From positions 372,001-436,000 of the forward strand of contig NZ_CP039424.1 in the NCBI RefSeq assembly GCF_005877055.1: 64,000 bases of DNA. Reading direction: 5' to 3'. Positions 40,900-48,219 of the stretch are shown here, one piece after another. How positions within the stretch are numbered: the stretch's first letter is position 1; every line of letters starts with the position of its first letter. Below the pieces are notes generated by a model that did not search any database, was not told the origin of the DNA, and saw only the letters and a list, made by a program, of their open reading frames with translations. The position numbers were made by a program, and so were the translations under genes. Origin of the DNA: Citricoccus sp. SGAir0253 (GTDB taxonomy: Bacteria; Actinomycetota; Actinomycetes; Actinomycetales; Micrococcaceae).

Positions 40900-42708
40900 C
40901 TATCGGGTGCCGGCCGCGCTGAACGCGCGGGCGTCGTCGGGGGTATGGGGGGCGGGAGGGGAGGTGGTCTCCGGACGGGTCGGGGCCGCCTCCGCCTGCA
41001 GGGCCTCCACGAGGGCGCCGCGGGCCCGGGTCCTGCGCTCGGCGCGCCGGCGCAGCAGACGGCCGAGGCCCATCAGGACGGCCCCGCCCAGGGCCAGCAG
41101 TGCCAGCAGCACCAGGAGCAGGGCGGCCGCCCGGGAACCGTTGCCCAATTGGGTGTAGTAGTTGTAGACGAGCAGCGAGACCGTCTCGGTCTTCGTGCTG
41201 GACAGCAGGATGGGGATGTCCAGGCTGCCGGCGGCCATCACGCCGGTGATGAACCAGGAGGCCAGGAAGGTGGGGCCCACCAGGGGCACCACGATGGTGG
41301 TCACCATCCGGGGGGCGGAGGCACCGCTGACGCGCGCGGACTCCTCCAGCTCCACGCCGAGCTGGCCGACGGGGCCGCTGGTGGCGCGCTGCGCGATGGG
41401 GGTGACCACGATGACCAGGGCGATCAGCACGATCCAGATCGAGCCGTAGAGGTCCCGCAGGCCGGGCACGCTCAGGTAGGCCCAGGTGATGGCCAGGGCC
41501 AGCACGATCCCGGGAACCGCGACCACCGCCCACACGATCAGCTCGGGGAGCCTGGCCAGCCGGGTCCTGCTGCGCAACGCCACGTAGCTGATGACCAGGG
41601 CCAGGGCGGTGGCGAGGAAGCCGGCGAGGATGCCCACGAAGAAGGTGTTCTGCAGTGCCCGGAGCACGTCGGGTGTGGAGAACAGGTCCAGGTAGTGCTC
41701 GAGGGTGAAGCCGGTGACGCCGAGGATCGGCTGGAAGGACCCGATCACCAGCTGGACGAGGGGCAGCACCAGGGCGATCGCGGTGTAGAGGACGAACAGG
41801 CCCAGCCCCAGCCACCTCCAGGCGCCGATGTCCTCCTTCTCCAGGCGGTACGCCTTGCCGGTGACGGTGATGAAGTTCCGGTTGCCCAGGACCCTGGCGC
41901 GGACCGTGACCAGCAGGTAGATGATGGCGATCAAGAGCAGGGCCAGGGCGCTCGCGGAGTCGTAGCGGATCGGGGTGGTGGCCAGGAAGTCGTAGATCTG
42001 GGTGGGGAAGACGTAGATCCCGGCGGGCACGCCCAGGATGAGGGCCACGTCCAGCTGGCCCAGGGAGTTGACGAAGCCGAGGATCGCCAGCCCGGACAGG
42101 GTGGGCAGCAGGATGGGCACGTTGATGTCCAGGAACAGCCGCAGCCGGTTGGCACCGGAGAGGAGGGCGGCCTCCTCCATGGAGCGGTTGAGCGCCCGCA
42201 CCGGCCCCATGAGCAGCAGGTACATCACGGCCACGCCCTTCAGGCCGCTGATCAGGATCAGGCCGGCCCAGGAGTAGGCGTCGAACCGGGCCGAGCCGTC
42301 CGCGTCCGTGCCCAGCACGGAGGTGAGCAGGCCGGTCGGGCTGGTGAGCATGCCCCAGCTGATCGCGAAGAACAGCGTGGGGATGGCGAAGATCGTCACC
42401 ATGGTGATCGTGATGAGCCGCGCGCCGGGCACGTTGGTGCGCGTGGCGAACCAGGCGAAGGCGAAGCCGCCGATGATGCCGATGGCCTGGACCCCGACGG
42501 CGTAGACCACCGAGGCCCACAGGGTCTCCCAGGTGGCGGGGTCCCCGTAGGCGTCGACGAATCCGGAGAGGCCGAGGTCGCCGCTGGTCCCCGGCTGGCC
42601 GCTGCGGAAGGCCCCGTAGAGCAGCATCAGCAGCGGGTAGCCGAAGAAGGCGGCGATGGACAACAGGAAGACGAGAAGGGCAGGGCTGGCTGACCTGAGA
42701 CGGTTCAC
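40900..42708 (-). CDS. ABC transporter permease, two fused BPD domains (FbpB-like)
   Basis: A 602-residue permease with about twelve membrane helices and two EAA loops: EEAALLSGANRLRLFLDINVPILLP in the first half and EESARVSGASAPRMVTTIVVPLVGP in the second. This is the fused form of two binding-protein-dependent permease domains found in FbpB-type importers, so no second permease gene is needed. I chose GTG 42708 (VNRLRSASPALLVF) because GGAGAAGCC precedes it; an upstream ATG at 42750 has no such site. It is the first gene of the minus-strand operon, divergent from the flavin reductase across S-box 4. Confidence 0.92.
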   Translation of the reverse strand: MNRLRSASPALLVFLLSIAAFFGYPLLMLLYGAFRSGQPGTSGDLGLSGFVDAYGDPATWETLWASVVYAVGVQAIGIIGGFAFAWFATRTNVPGARLITITMVTIFAIPTLFFAISWGMLTSPTGLLTSVLGTDADGSARFDAYSWAGLILISGLKGVAVMYLLLMGPVRALNRSMEEAALLSGANRLRLFLDINVPILLPTLSGLAILGFVNSLGQLDVALILGVPAGIYVFPTQIYDFLATTPIRYDSASALALLLIAIIYLLVTVRARVLGNRNFITVTGKAYRLEKEDIGAWRWLGLGLFVLYTAIALVLPLVQLVIGSFQPILGVTGFTLEHYLDLFSTPDVLRALQNTFFVGILAGFLATALALVISYVALRSRTRLARLPELIVWAVVAVPGIVLALAITWAYLSVPGLRDLYGSIWIVLIALVIVVTPIAQRATSGPVGQLGVELEESARVSGASAPRMVTTIVVPLVGPTFLASWFITGVMAAGSLDIPILLSSTKTETVSLLVYNYYTQLGNGSRAAALLLVLLALLALGGAVLMGLGRLLRRRAERRTRARGALVEALQAEAAPTRPETTSPPAPHTPDDARAFSAAGTR

Positions 42709-42902
42709 GATGGCTTCTCCAGGGGACTCGGGCACTGCCGGCGGTGGCATCGCCGTGGCGAGGGGAACTGAGAATCCATACTGAGTGTGATCTCAGACAC
42801 TGTCAACGATTCTGCATAATTTGTCGCGAAAGTATTCCTGTAGTCCAGCCTCCGAACCCGCGGTTCAGAATTCTCGGGGCCAGGTCTGGCGTGATCGACG
42901 TC

Positions 42903-42930
42903 ACGAATATATTCTGTATTGCACAGTACA
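42903..42930. promoter_or_regulatory. S-box 4: GAATATATTC plus TGCACAGTACA
   Basis: ACGAATATATTCTGTATTG followed by GCACAGTACA. On the minus strand the order (TGTACTGTGCA, then CAGAATATATTC) mirrors S-box 1. It lies about 50 bases before the flavin-reductase start and 195 before the permease start, and could control both directions. Confidence 0.6.
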
Positions 42931-42978
42931 AAATGTTGACCGGGCTAGCCGGTGACAACCAGCCTCAAGGAGGACTCC

Positions 42979-44226
42979 ATGAGCGACACCACTCTCGACA
43001 CCCCGACCACCTTCGACCCCCGGGCGTTCCGTGACGTCCTGGGCCACTACCCCACGGGCGTGGTCGTGGTGACGGCCATGGTCGACGCCGCTCCGGTGGG
43101 CATGGTCGTCGGCACCTTCAGCTCGGTCTCGCTGGAGCCCCCGCTGGTCTCCTTCATGCCGATGACGAGCTCGTCGTCCTACGCCAAGCTGCGCGCGGCG
43201 GACCGGGTGTGCATCAGCGTCTTCGCGCACGACCAGCTCCAGGCCTGCCGCACGCTGGCCTCCAAGGACCCGGAGAAGTTCGACAAGGTCGAGTGGACCC
43301 CCTCGGCGGCCGGGGCCCCGATGATCGCCGACGCCGTCGCCCACATCCACGGCCGGATCGAGCGCGAGGTCGAGGCCGGGGACCACTACATCACCCTCGT
43401 CGCCGTGGACGATGTCGCGGTGAACCGACCGGTGACGCCCCTGCTGTTCTTCCAGGGTGGCTACGGCGGCTTCTCCACCACCGGGCTCGCGGCCCACGTC
43501 GACGAGTCGCTGATCTCGGCCGTCCGGGTCGCGGAGGCGGCCCGCCCGCAACTGGACCGGCTCGCCCGTCGCTTCGGCTGCTCGGCCGCGGCCCTCGTGC
43601 AGGTCAGCGCCGTGGACCAGACCATCGGCGCCACCTCGTACGGGGGTGACAGCGACGCCGACGAGCGCATCGGGGTGCGCGTCCCGCTCATCCCGCCGCT
43701 CGGCGAGGCCGCGGTGGCGTGGAGCGCCGAGCAGGTGGACCGGTGGGTCTCGCGCATCTTCCCGCAGGATGAGCAGGTTATCGCCCGCTACCGCGAGGCG
43801 GCGGAGCGGGTGCGGACCCAGGGCTACGCGATCTCGCGCGTGGACCACGACCCGGAGGGCTACGCGGCCCTGGGCGAGGCCCTCGGCGAGTACGCCCACG
43901 GGGAGCTGACCCCGGCCCGCGACCGCGCGGTGCGCGCCGCCATCGCGGGGGCCGGGCACTTCTTCGGCGGGTCCATCACCGACTCCGACTCCTCGATCGA
44001 CCTGGCGAGCGTGGTGGTGCCGGTGTTCAGCCCGGACGCCGACGAGCCGCGCAACTCGGGACTGGTGCTGCGCCTGTGCCACCTGCCGGCGGGCGTGGAC
44101 GCGCCCACCGTGCGGGAGTGGATCCACGCCCTGCAGGAGGCCGCGCGAGAGGTCGCCGAGACCCTGCGCACCACCGCCCGCAAGGACCATGCACGGTACG
44201 CCGCCTCCGGACTGCGCACGTCGTGA
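42979..44226 (+). CDS. Flavin reductase fused to an IclR-like effector-binding domain
   Basis: 415 residues in two parts. Residues 15-165 are a short-chain flavin reductase of the HpaC/DszD type (RDVLGHYPTGVVVVTAM, VVGTFSSVSLEPPLVSFMPMTSSSSYAKLR, VCISVFAHDQ, HIHGRIEREVEAGDHYITLVAV). Residues 168-410 (ISAVRVAEAARPQLDRLARRFGCSAAALVQVSAVDQ, DERIGVRVPLIPPLGEAAVAWS, YREAAERVRTQGYAISR, SIDLASVVVPVF) look like the ligand domain of IclR regulators without any DNA-binding part. It would reduce FAD or FMN for the hydroxylase at 26443 and the LLM enzyme. The known C1 reductase of p-hydroxyphenylacetate hydroxylase has a MarR-like ligand domain that switches on reduction, so aromatic-substrate gating is a reasonable inference. 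ATG 42979 follows CAAGGAGGACTCC. Confidence 0.85.
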   Translation: MSDTTLDTPTTFDPRAFRDVLGHYPTGVVVVTAMVDAAPVGMVVGTFSSVSLEPPLVSFMPMTSSSSYAKLRAADRVCISVFAHDQLQACRTLASKDPEKFDKVEWTPSAAGAPMIADAVAHIHGRIEREVEAGDHYITLVAVDDVAVNRPVTPLLFFQGGYGGFSTTGLAAHVDESLISAVRVAEAARPQLDRLARRFGCSAAALVQVSAVDQTIGATSYGGDSDADERIGVRVPLIPPLGEAAVAWSAEQVDRWVSRIFPQDEQVIARYREAAERVRTQGYAISRVDHDPEGYAALGEALGEYAHGELTPARDRAVRAAIAGAGHFFGGSITDSDSSIDLASVVVPVFSPDADEPRNSGLVLRLCHLPAGVDAPTVREWIHALQEAAREVAETLRTTARKDHARYAASGLRTS

Positions 44227-44230
44227 GCGG

Positions 44231-44257
44231 CCGGTCCCGGCGGCGTGCCGGGACCGG
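44231..44257 (+). terminator. Terminator after the flavin reductase fusion
   Basis: CCGGTCCCGGC, loop GGCGT, GCCGGGACCGG: an 11-bp perfect stem a few bases after the stop. The following 235 bases before the acyltransferase show only a TAGAGT-type -10 candidate near 44457. Confidence 0.72.
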
Positions 44258-44492
44258 ACGTCGGTCGGCCGGCGTCCAGCCCGCCGCGGGGGGTGACCGG
44301 ACCCTGGGCCGCGGCACGGCCCGCCGGGGTGGCCCTGGACCACCCCGGCGCGGCCACCGCTGAGGCGCAGTCCTACCGGCCCTCCGGGCGTCGGGGCACC
44401 GGCCGATCACTTCCCTGACACGTCGGAGAAATCCCCGGCAGGGGCCGGGACGCGGCATAGAGTGCTTGACGATCCAGAGAGTCGGAGTATTC

Positions 44493-46619
44493 GTGTCACC
44501 TCGTTCCCCCGGGCACCCGCCCGTCAGCCGCTTCCGTTCGGACATCCAGGGGCTGCGCGCGCTGGCCGTGCTGCTCGTCCTGCTCTACCACGCCCACATC
44601 CCCCTCTTCACGGGCGGGTTCGTGGGTGTGGACATCTTCTTCGTGATCTCCGGATTCCTGATCACCGGCGGGCTGCTGCGCGGCATCCAGGACCACGGAC
44701 GGGTCGACCTGCTCGACTTCTACGGCCGCCGGGCCCGGCGCATCCTCCCCGCGGCGCTGCTGGCCCTGGTGGGCGTGGTGGCGATGACGCTGGCGTTCCT
44801 GCCGCGCTCGCGCTGGGACGCCATCTTCACCGAGGCCACCGGCAGCGCGCTGTCCGTGGTGAACTGGATCTTCGCCCAGGCCTCCACCGACTACCTGCGC
44901 CAGGACGAGGCGGCGAGCCCTGTCCAGCACTTCTGGTCGCTGGCCGTGGAGGAGCAGTTCTACGTCTTCTGGCCCCTCCTGCTGCTCGGGGCGGTGCTGG
45001 CCGGCCGAAGGCTGACGGCGGCGCACCGGCGCCCGGCCGGCACCGGTCCCTCCTTCGCCGTCGTGTCCCGGCGGTTCATCGTGGGCGCCGCGGTGCTGCT
45101 GTTCGTCCTGTCCCTGGCGCATGCGGTCACCTACACCGCCGTGAACCCGGGGGCGGCCTACTTCGCGACGACCACGCGGACCTACGAACTGGCGATCGGC
45201 GCGCTGGTGGCCATCTTCGCGGACCAGCTGGCCCGGGTCCCGCGCCGCGCCGCCCTCGTCCTGGGCTGGGCGGGGCTGGCGGCCATGCTCATGGCCGGGC
45301 TGGGCTACGACTCCTCCACCGTGTTCCCGGGGGCCGCTGCGCTGCTGCCCACGCTGGGCGCGGCCGCCGTGATCGTGGCAGGCATGGACGGCCGCCAGCA
45401 GGAGGGGGTCGGCGCGCTGCTCTCCCTGCGTCCGGTCACGTGGGTGGGGGACATCTCCTACTCGCTCTACCTCTGGCACTGGCCGCTGATCGTGGTGGCC
45501 ACCTACCTCTCCGACGGGCTGGGCTGGCGGACCGGCCTCGTGGCGATCGTGGTCTCCGTGCTGCCGGCGTGGCTGAGCTACCGGTTCGTGGAGAAGCCGT
45601 TCCAGGCGTGGCGCTGGGTCCGGCCGCCGGCCCGGGCGATCCGCGTCGGCCTGGCGGGCACCGCCGCCGTCGTGGTCGTGGCCGTCTCCCTGGACGTCTA
45701 CAGCTCCCGGTCGGGCCCGACCGCCTGGGCCTCCCCGACGTACGACGCCTCGGTGCAGGAGGCCGCCACGGGCGCCGACGCCCCGCCGGTGGGCATGGAG
45801 CTGCTCGCCCAGGACCCCGCCGCGGCCCGGCCCCCGGCCCCGGGGGCGACCCTGGTCCCGGCCCTGGGGGACGTCAAGGACGACCTGCCCGAGAGCTACG
45901 GCGAGGGCTGCATCCAGGGGCGGCGGGACGTGGAGCCGGCGGCCTGCGTCTACGGGCCCGACGACGCCGAGGTGCGCATCGCCCTCGTGGGCGATTCCCA
46001 CGCCGGGCACTGGATCCCGGCACTCACGCGGCTGGCGGCCGAGAACGACTGGCAGGTGCGCGCGTACGTCAAGACGTCCTGCCCGTTCACCGCCGGCACC
46101 GTCATGTACGACGAGGAGACCCCGTTCGTGGAGTGCTCCGACTGGAACGCGGCCACCCTGGACGAGATCAAGCGCCAGGACGTCGACCTGGTGCTGTCCT
46201 CGACGTCCAAGTACGACGCCCCGGCAGGGGAGACCGTCCCGGAGGGGATGGCGACGGCGTGGCGGGAGCTGGCGGACGCCGGCATCCCGCACGGCGTCCT
46301 GGTGGACCCCGCCTCGCCCCGGTTCAACGTGACCGAGTGCATGGAGGAGAACCCCGAGGACCTCGCCGCGTGCTCCTTCGCCGAGGACGAGGCCGAGTGG
46401 ACCGGCTCGTTCAACCAGCGCGAGGCGCTGGAGGCGGTGCCCTCGTCCCGGGAGGTGGACCTGACGCCGTGGATCTGCCCGGAGGGCACCTGCCCGGCGA
46501 CCATCGGCGGCGTGGTGGTCTGGCGCGACTCCAACCATCTCACGGCCACCTTCGCGGACTCCGCGGCGCCCGTGCTGGGCACCGTCCTGCGCGAGGAGGA
46601 GCTGGTCCCCGCGCCGTAG
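44493..46619 (+). CDS. OafA/YrhL-type membrane acyltransferase with C-terminal SGNH domain
   Basis: A 708-residue protein in two parts. About ten membrane helices make the acyltransferase-3 domain (residues about 10-380) with FRSDIQGLRALAVLLVLLYHA (catalytic-type His33), FVGVDIFFVISGFLITG, FYGRRARRILPAA and SLAVEEQFYVFWPLL. The extracytoplasmic SGNH hydrolase-like domain (about 470-700) has Ser502 in VGDSHAGHW and Asp679-x-x-His682 in WRDSNHLT. Such proteins O-acetylate cell-wall or surface polysaccharides. I chose GTG 44493 after GTCGGAGTATTC; a TTG 27 bases upstream is possible. It is flanked by a 19-bp terminator and appears monocistronic. Confidence 0.9.
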   Translation: MSPRSPGHPPVSRFRSDIQGLRALAVLLVLLYHAHIPLFTGGFVGVDIFFVISGFLITGGLLRGIQDHGRVDLLDFYGRRARRILPAALLALVGVVAMTLAFLPRSRWDAIFTEATGSALSVVNWIFAQASTDYLRQDEAASPVQHFWSLAVEEQFYVFWPLLLLGAVLAGRRLTAAHRRPAGTGPSFAVVSRRFIVGAAVLLFVLSLAHAVTYTAVNPGAAYFATTTRTYELAIGALVAIFADQLARVPRRAALVLGWAGLAAMLMAGLGYDSSTVFPGAAALLPTLGAAAVIVAGMDGRQQEGVGALLSLRPVTWVGDISYSLYLWHWPLIVVATYLSDGLGWRTGLVAIVVSVLPAWLSYRFVEKPFQAWRWVRPPARAIRVGLAGTAAVVVVAVSLDVYSSRSGPTAWASPTYDASVQEAATGADAPPVGMELLAQDPAAARPPAPGATLVPALGDVKDDLPESYGEGCIQGRRDVEPAACVYGPDDAEVRIALVGDSHAGHWIPALTRLAAENDWQVRAYVKTSCPFTAGTVMYDEETPFVECSDWNAATLDEIKRQDVDLVLSSTSKYDAPAGETVPEGMATAWRELADAGIPHGVLVDPASPRFNVTECMEENPEDLAACSFAEDEAEWTGSFNQREALEAVPSSREVDLTPWICPEGTCPATIGGVVVWRDSNHLTATFADSAAPVLGTVLREEELVPAP

Positions 46620-46644
46620 GGACGGCGCCGGCCTCCCGGACGAT

Positions 46645-46685
46645 GCGATCCCCGCACTCCCGGAGGCCGGGAGTGCGGGGATCGC
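46645..46685. terminator. Strong bidirectional terminator
   Basis: GCGATCCCCGCACTCCCGG, loop AGG, exact complement: a 19-bp perfect stem between convergent acyltransferase and lipoprotein genes. Confidence 0.85.
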
Positions 46686-46733
46686 CAGGACGGGCCCCGT
46701 CGCGGGGCGTCGCGGTGCCCGGCCGGCACGGCA

Positions 46734-47570
46734 TCAGCCCCGAGGGCTCAGGAACTCCTGGATCGGCGTGCCGTCGATCAGCACCCGGGCGGTGCCCACC
46801 CCGGCGTTGGCCGCTGCGGTGTGCTCGAGCTGGGCGATGATGCGCGGGTCGTCGCACGTGCCGCCGGAGACCGGCTGGCCGGTGAGCTCCACGGTGACCG
46901 TGTCCCCGGCGATCGAGACGTCCTGCACCTCGAGCGTGGACTGGTACAGGGCGTTCACGAAGCCGCCGGGCACGTCCCGGCCCGTGGCCAGCAGCAGGTC
47001 GATGCCGGCCTCGACGCGGTCCTCGTCCCCCACGGGGCCGGAGGAGTCGCCCACCGTCACCGTGTCCTCGAAGAGCAGGTCCCCGCACCCGGGGAACTCG
47101 ACGCCCGGCCGGCCGGAGCCGTCCAGCGCGATCCAGTAGGCGGTGACCTCGTCGTCCGGGCTGTCCACGGGGGAGGGGCTGGCGGAGGGCGCCGCCGAGG
47201 ACGGGGCGGCCGACGGCGAGGCGCTGGCCGAGGGGGAGGCGGGGGCGGTCGCGGACCGGCTCGCGGACGGCGAGGCGCTCGCCGACGGGGCGGCACTCCC
47301 CGAGGCCGATGCGGAGGCGGACGCCGACCCGGTGGCGTCGGCCGAGCCGCTCCCGCTGGGGCTGGCCGAGCCGCTCCCGCTGGGGCTGGCCGAGCCGCTC
47401 CCGCTGGGGCTGGCCGAGGCCTCGGCGGAACTGGCCGGGGCGGAGGACGGGGTCGGGCTCTCGGCGGGCTCGTCGGTCCCCTGCGTACAGGCCACGAGGC
47501 CCAGGGACAGGGCCGCGGCCAGGGAGGCGAGCGTGAGGAGCGGGCGGCTGGAGTGACGCGAGTGACTCAT
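46734..47570 (-). CDS. Ser/Ala/Pro-rich lipoprotein with GerMN-like domain
   Basis: 278 residues. The lipobox LVAC (Cys28) is followed by roughly 110 residues of Ser/Pro/Ala/Gly low complexity, including three SPSGSGSA units, then a C-terminal domain (VTAYWIALDGSGRPGVEFPGCGDLLFEDTV, DTVTVELTGQPVSGGTCDD, QLEHTAAANAGVGTARVLIDGTPIQEFL). That domain parallels the lipoprotein at 16698 block by block, so the two are paralogues. The linker probably spans the cell wall. It is leaderless: TATCCT six bases before ATG 47570. The role is unknown; GerMN domains may bind wall components. Confidence 0.78.
   Translation of the reverse strand: MSHSRHSSRPLLTLASLAAALSLGLVACTQGTDEPAESPTPSSAPASSAEASASPSGSGSASPSGSGSASPSGSGSADATGSASASASASGSAAPSASASPSASRSATAPASPSASASPSAAPSSAAPSASPSPVDSPDDEVTAYWIALDGSGRPGVEFPGCGDLLFEDTVTVGDSSGPVGDEDRVEAGIDLLLATGRDVPGGFVNALYQSTLEVQDVSIAGDTVTVELTGQPVSGGTCDDPRIIAQLEHTAAANAGVGTARVLIDGTPIQEFLSPRG
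47341..47412. repeat. Three tandem 24-bp units in the lipoprotein linker
   Basis: Exact triplicate of a 24-bp unit beginning GCCGAGCCGCTCCCGCTGGG. In-frame, it encodes SPSGSGSA on the minus strand. Copy-number change would alter linker length without a frameshift. Confidence 0.9.
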
Positions 47571-47576
47571 GGGGCG

Positions 47577-47582
47577 AGGATA
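47577..47582 (-). promoter_or_regulatory. Leaderless -10 (TATCCT) of the lipoprotein gene
   Basis: TATCCT, six bases, ATG at 47570 (minus strand). It is divergent from the next leaderless promoter, only 37 bases away. Confidence 0.58.
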
Positions 47583-47619
47583 TCCCGGCGACGGCCACGG
47601 ACGCGGCGAGCCGCGCCCC

Positions 47620-47625
47620 TAGACT
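47620..47625 (+). promoter_or_regulatory. Leaderless -10 (TAGACT) of the VTT-like gene
   Basis: TAGACT, six bases (CGGACC), ATG at 47632. No ribosome site is present. Confidence 0.6.
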
Positions 47626-47631
47626 CGGACC

Positions 47632-48219
47632 ATGATGGACTGGATCTCCGCCCTGCCCCTGGGCTGGGCGATCCTCCTGTTCTGGGCCGGCGCCATCCTG
47701 CGCGCCACCACCACCTATGCCCTCGGCCGTGGGCTCGCCGCCGGCGCCCGGCACACCCGGCTGCGCCGCCGCCTGACGGGCCCGGCGTCCCTGCGGGCCA
47801 CCCGGTTCGTGGACCGCTGGGGGCCGTGGGCCATCCCGCTGTGCTTCCTCACGGTCGGCCTGCAGACCGCCGTCATCGCCACCGCCGGGATCACCCGGAT
47901 GCGCTGGGGGCGGTTCCTGCCGGCCATGCTCCTGGGTGCGCTGCTGTGGGGCATCCTCTACGGCACCGTGGGCATGGCCGTCGTCTGGGCCGCGCTCGCC
48001 GCCGCGGTCGGCAGCCCCTGGTTCGCGGCCGCGCTCGGGCTGGTCGGGGCCGGCGTCCTCGTCCTGTGGCGCACGGGCGTCCCGGCCCGGGTCCGCGCGG
48101 CGCGGCAGGGGCGCCGGTCCGGTGCCCGGGCACCGGTGCCCGACGGCGGCCGGCGCGCGCCGTCGTCGGGCCCGTCCCGTCCGGCTCAGCCGGACACGAC
48201 CTCCGGCGCCGGGCGGTAG
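47632..48219 (+). CDS. DedA/VTT-like small integral membrane protein
   Basis: A 195-residue membrane protein with about four hydrophobic segments and a polar C-terminal tail. FVDRWGPWAIPLCFLTVGLQTAVIATAGITRMRWGRFLPAMLLGALLWGILYGTVG resembles the central part of DedA/SNARE-associated (VTT) proteins, which act in lipid flipping and membrane homeostasis, but it is shorter than typical members. It is leaderless from ATG 47632. Its 3' end overlaps the convergent alanine dehydrogenase gene by 34 bases. The assignment is tentative. Confidence 0.72.
   Translation: MMDWISALPLGWAILLFWAGAILRATTTYALGRGLAAGARHTRLRRRLTGPASLRATRFVDRWGPWAIPLCFLTVGLQTAVIATAGITRMRWGRFLPAMLLGALLWGILYGTVGMAVVWAALAAAVGSPWFAAALGLVGAGVLVLWRTGVPARVRAARQGRRSGARAPVPDGGRRAPSSGPSRPAQPDTTSGAGR

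Noticed and set aside
38561-42708. ABC set considered as the partner of the orphan binding proteins at 7423 and 9233
   Set aside because: The permease and ATPase are FbpB/FbpC-like and have their own binding protein; NMT1/SsuA-like proteins use a different permease family.
42709-42750. ATG 42750 as permease start
   Set aside because: No ribosome site, and the added residues are polar/proline-rich; GTG 42708 has GGAGAAG at proper distance and starts directly before the first helix.
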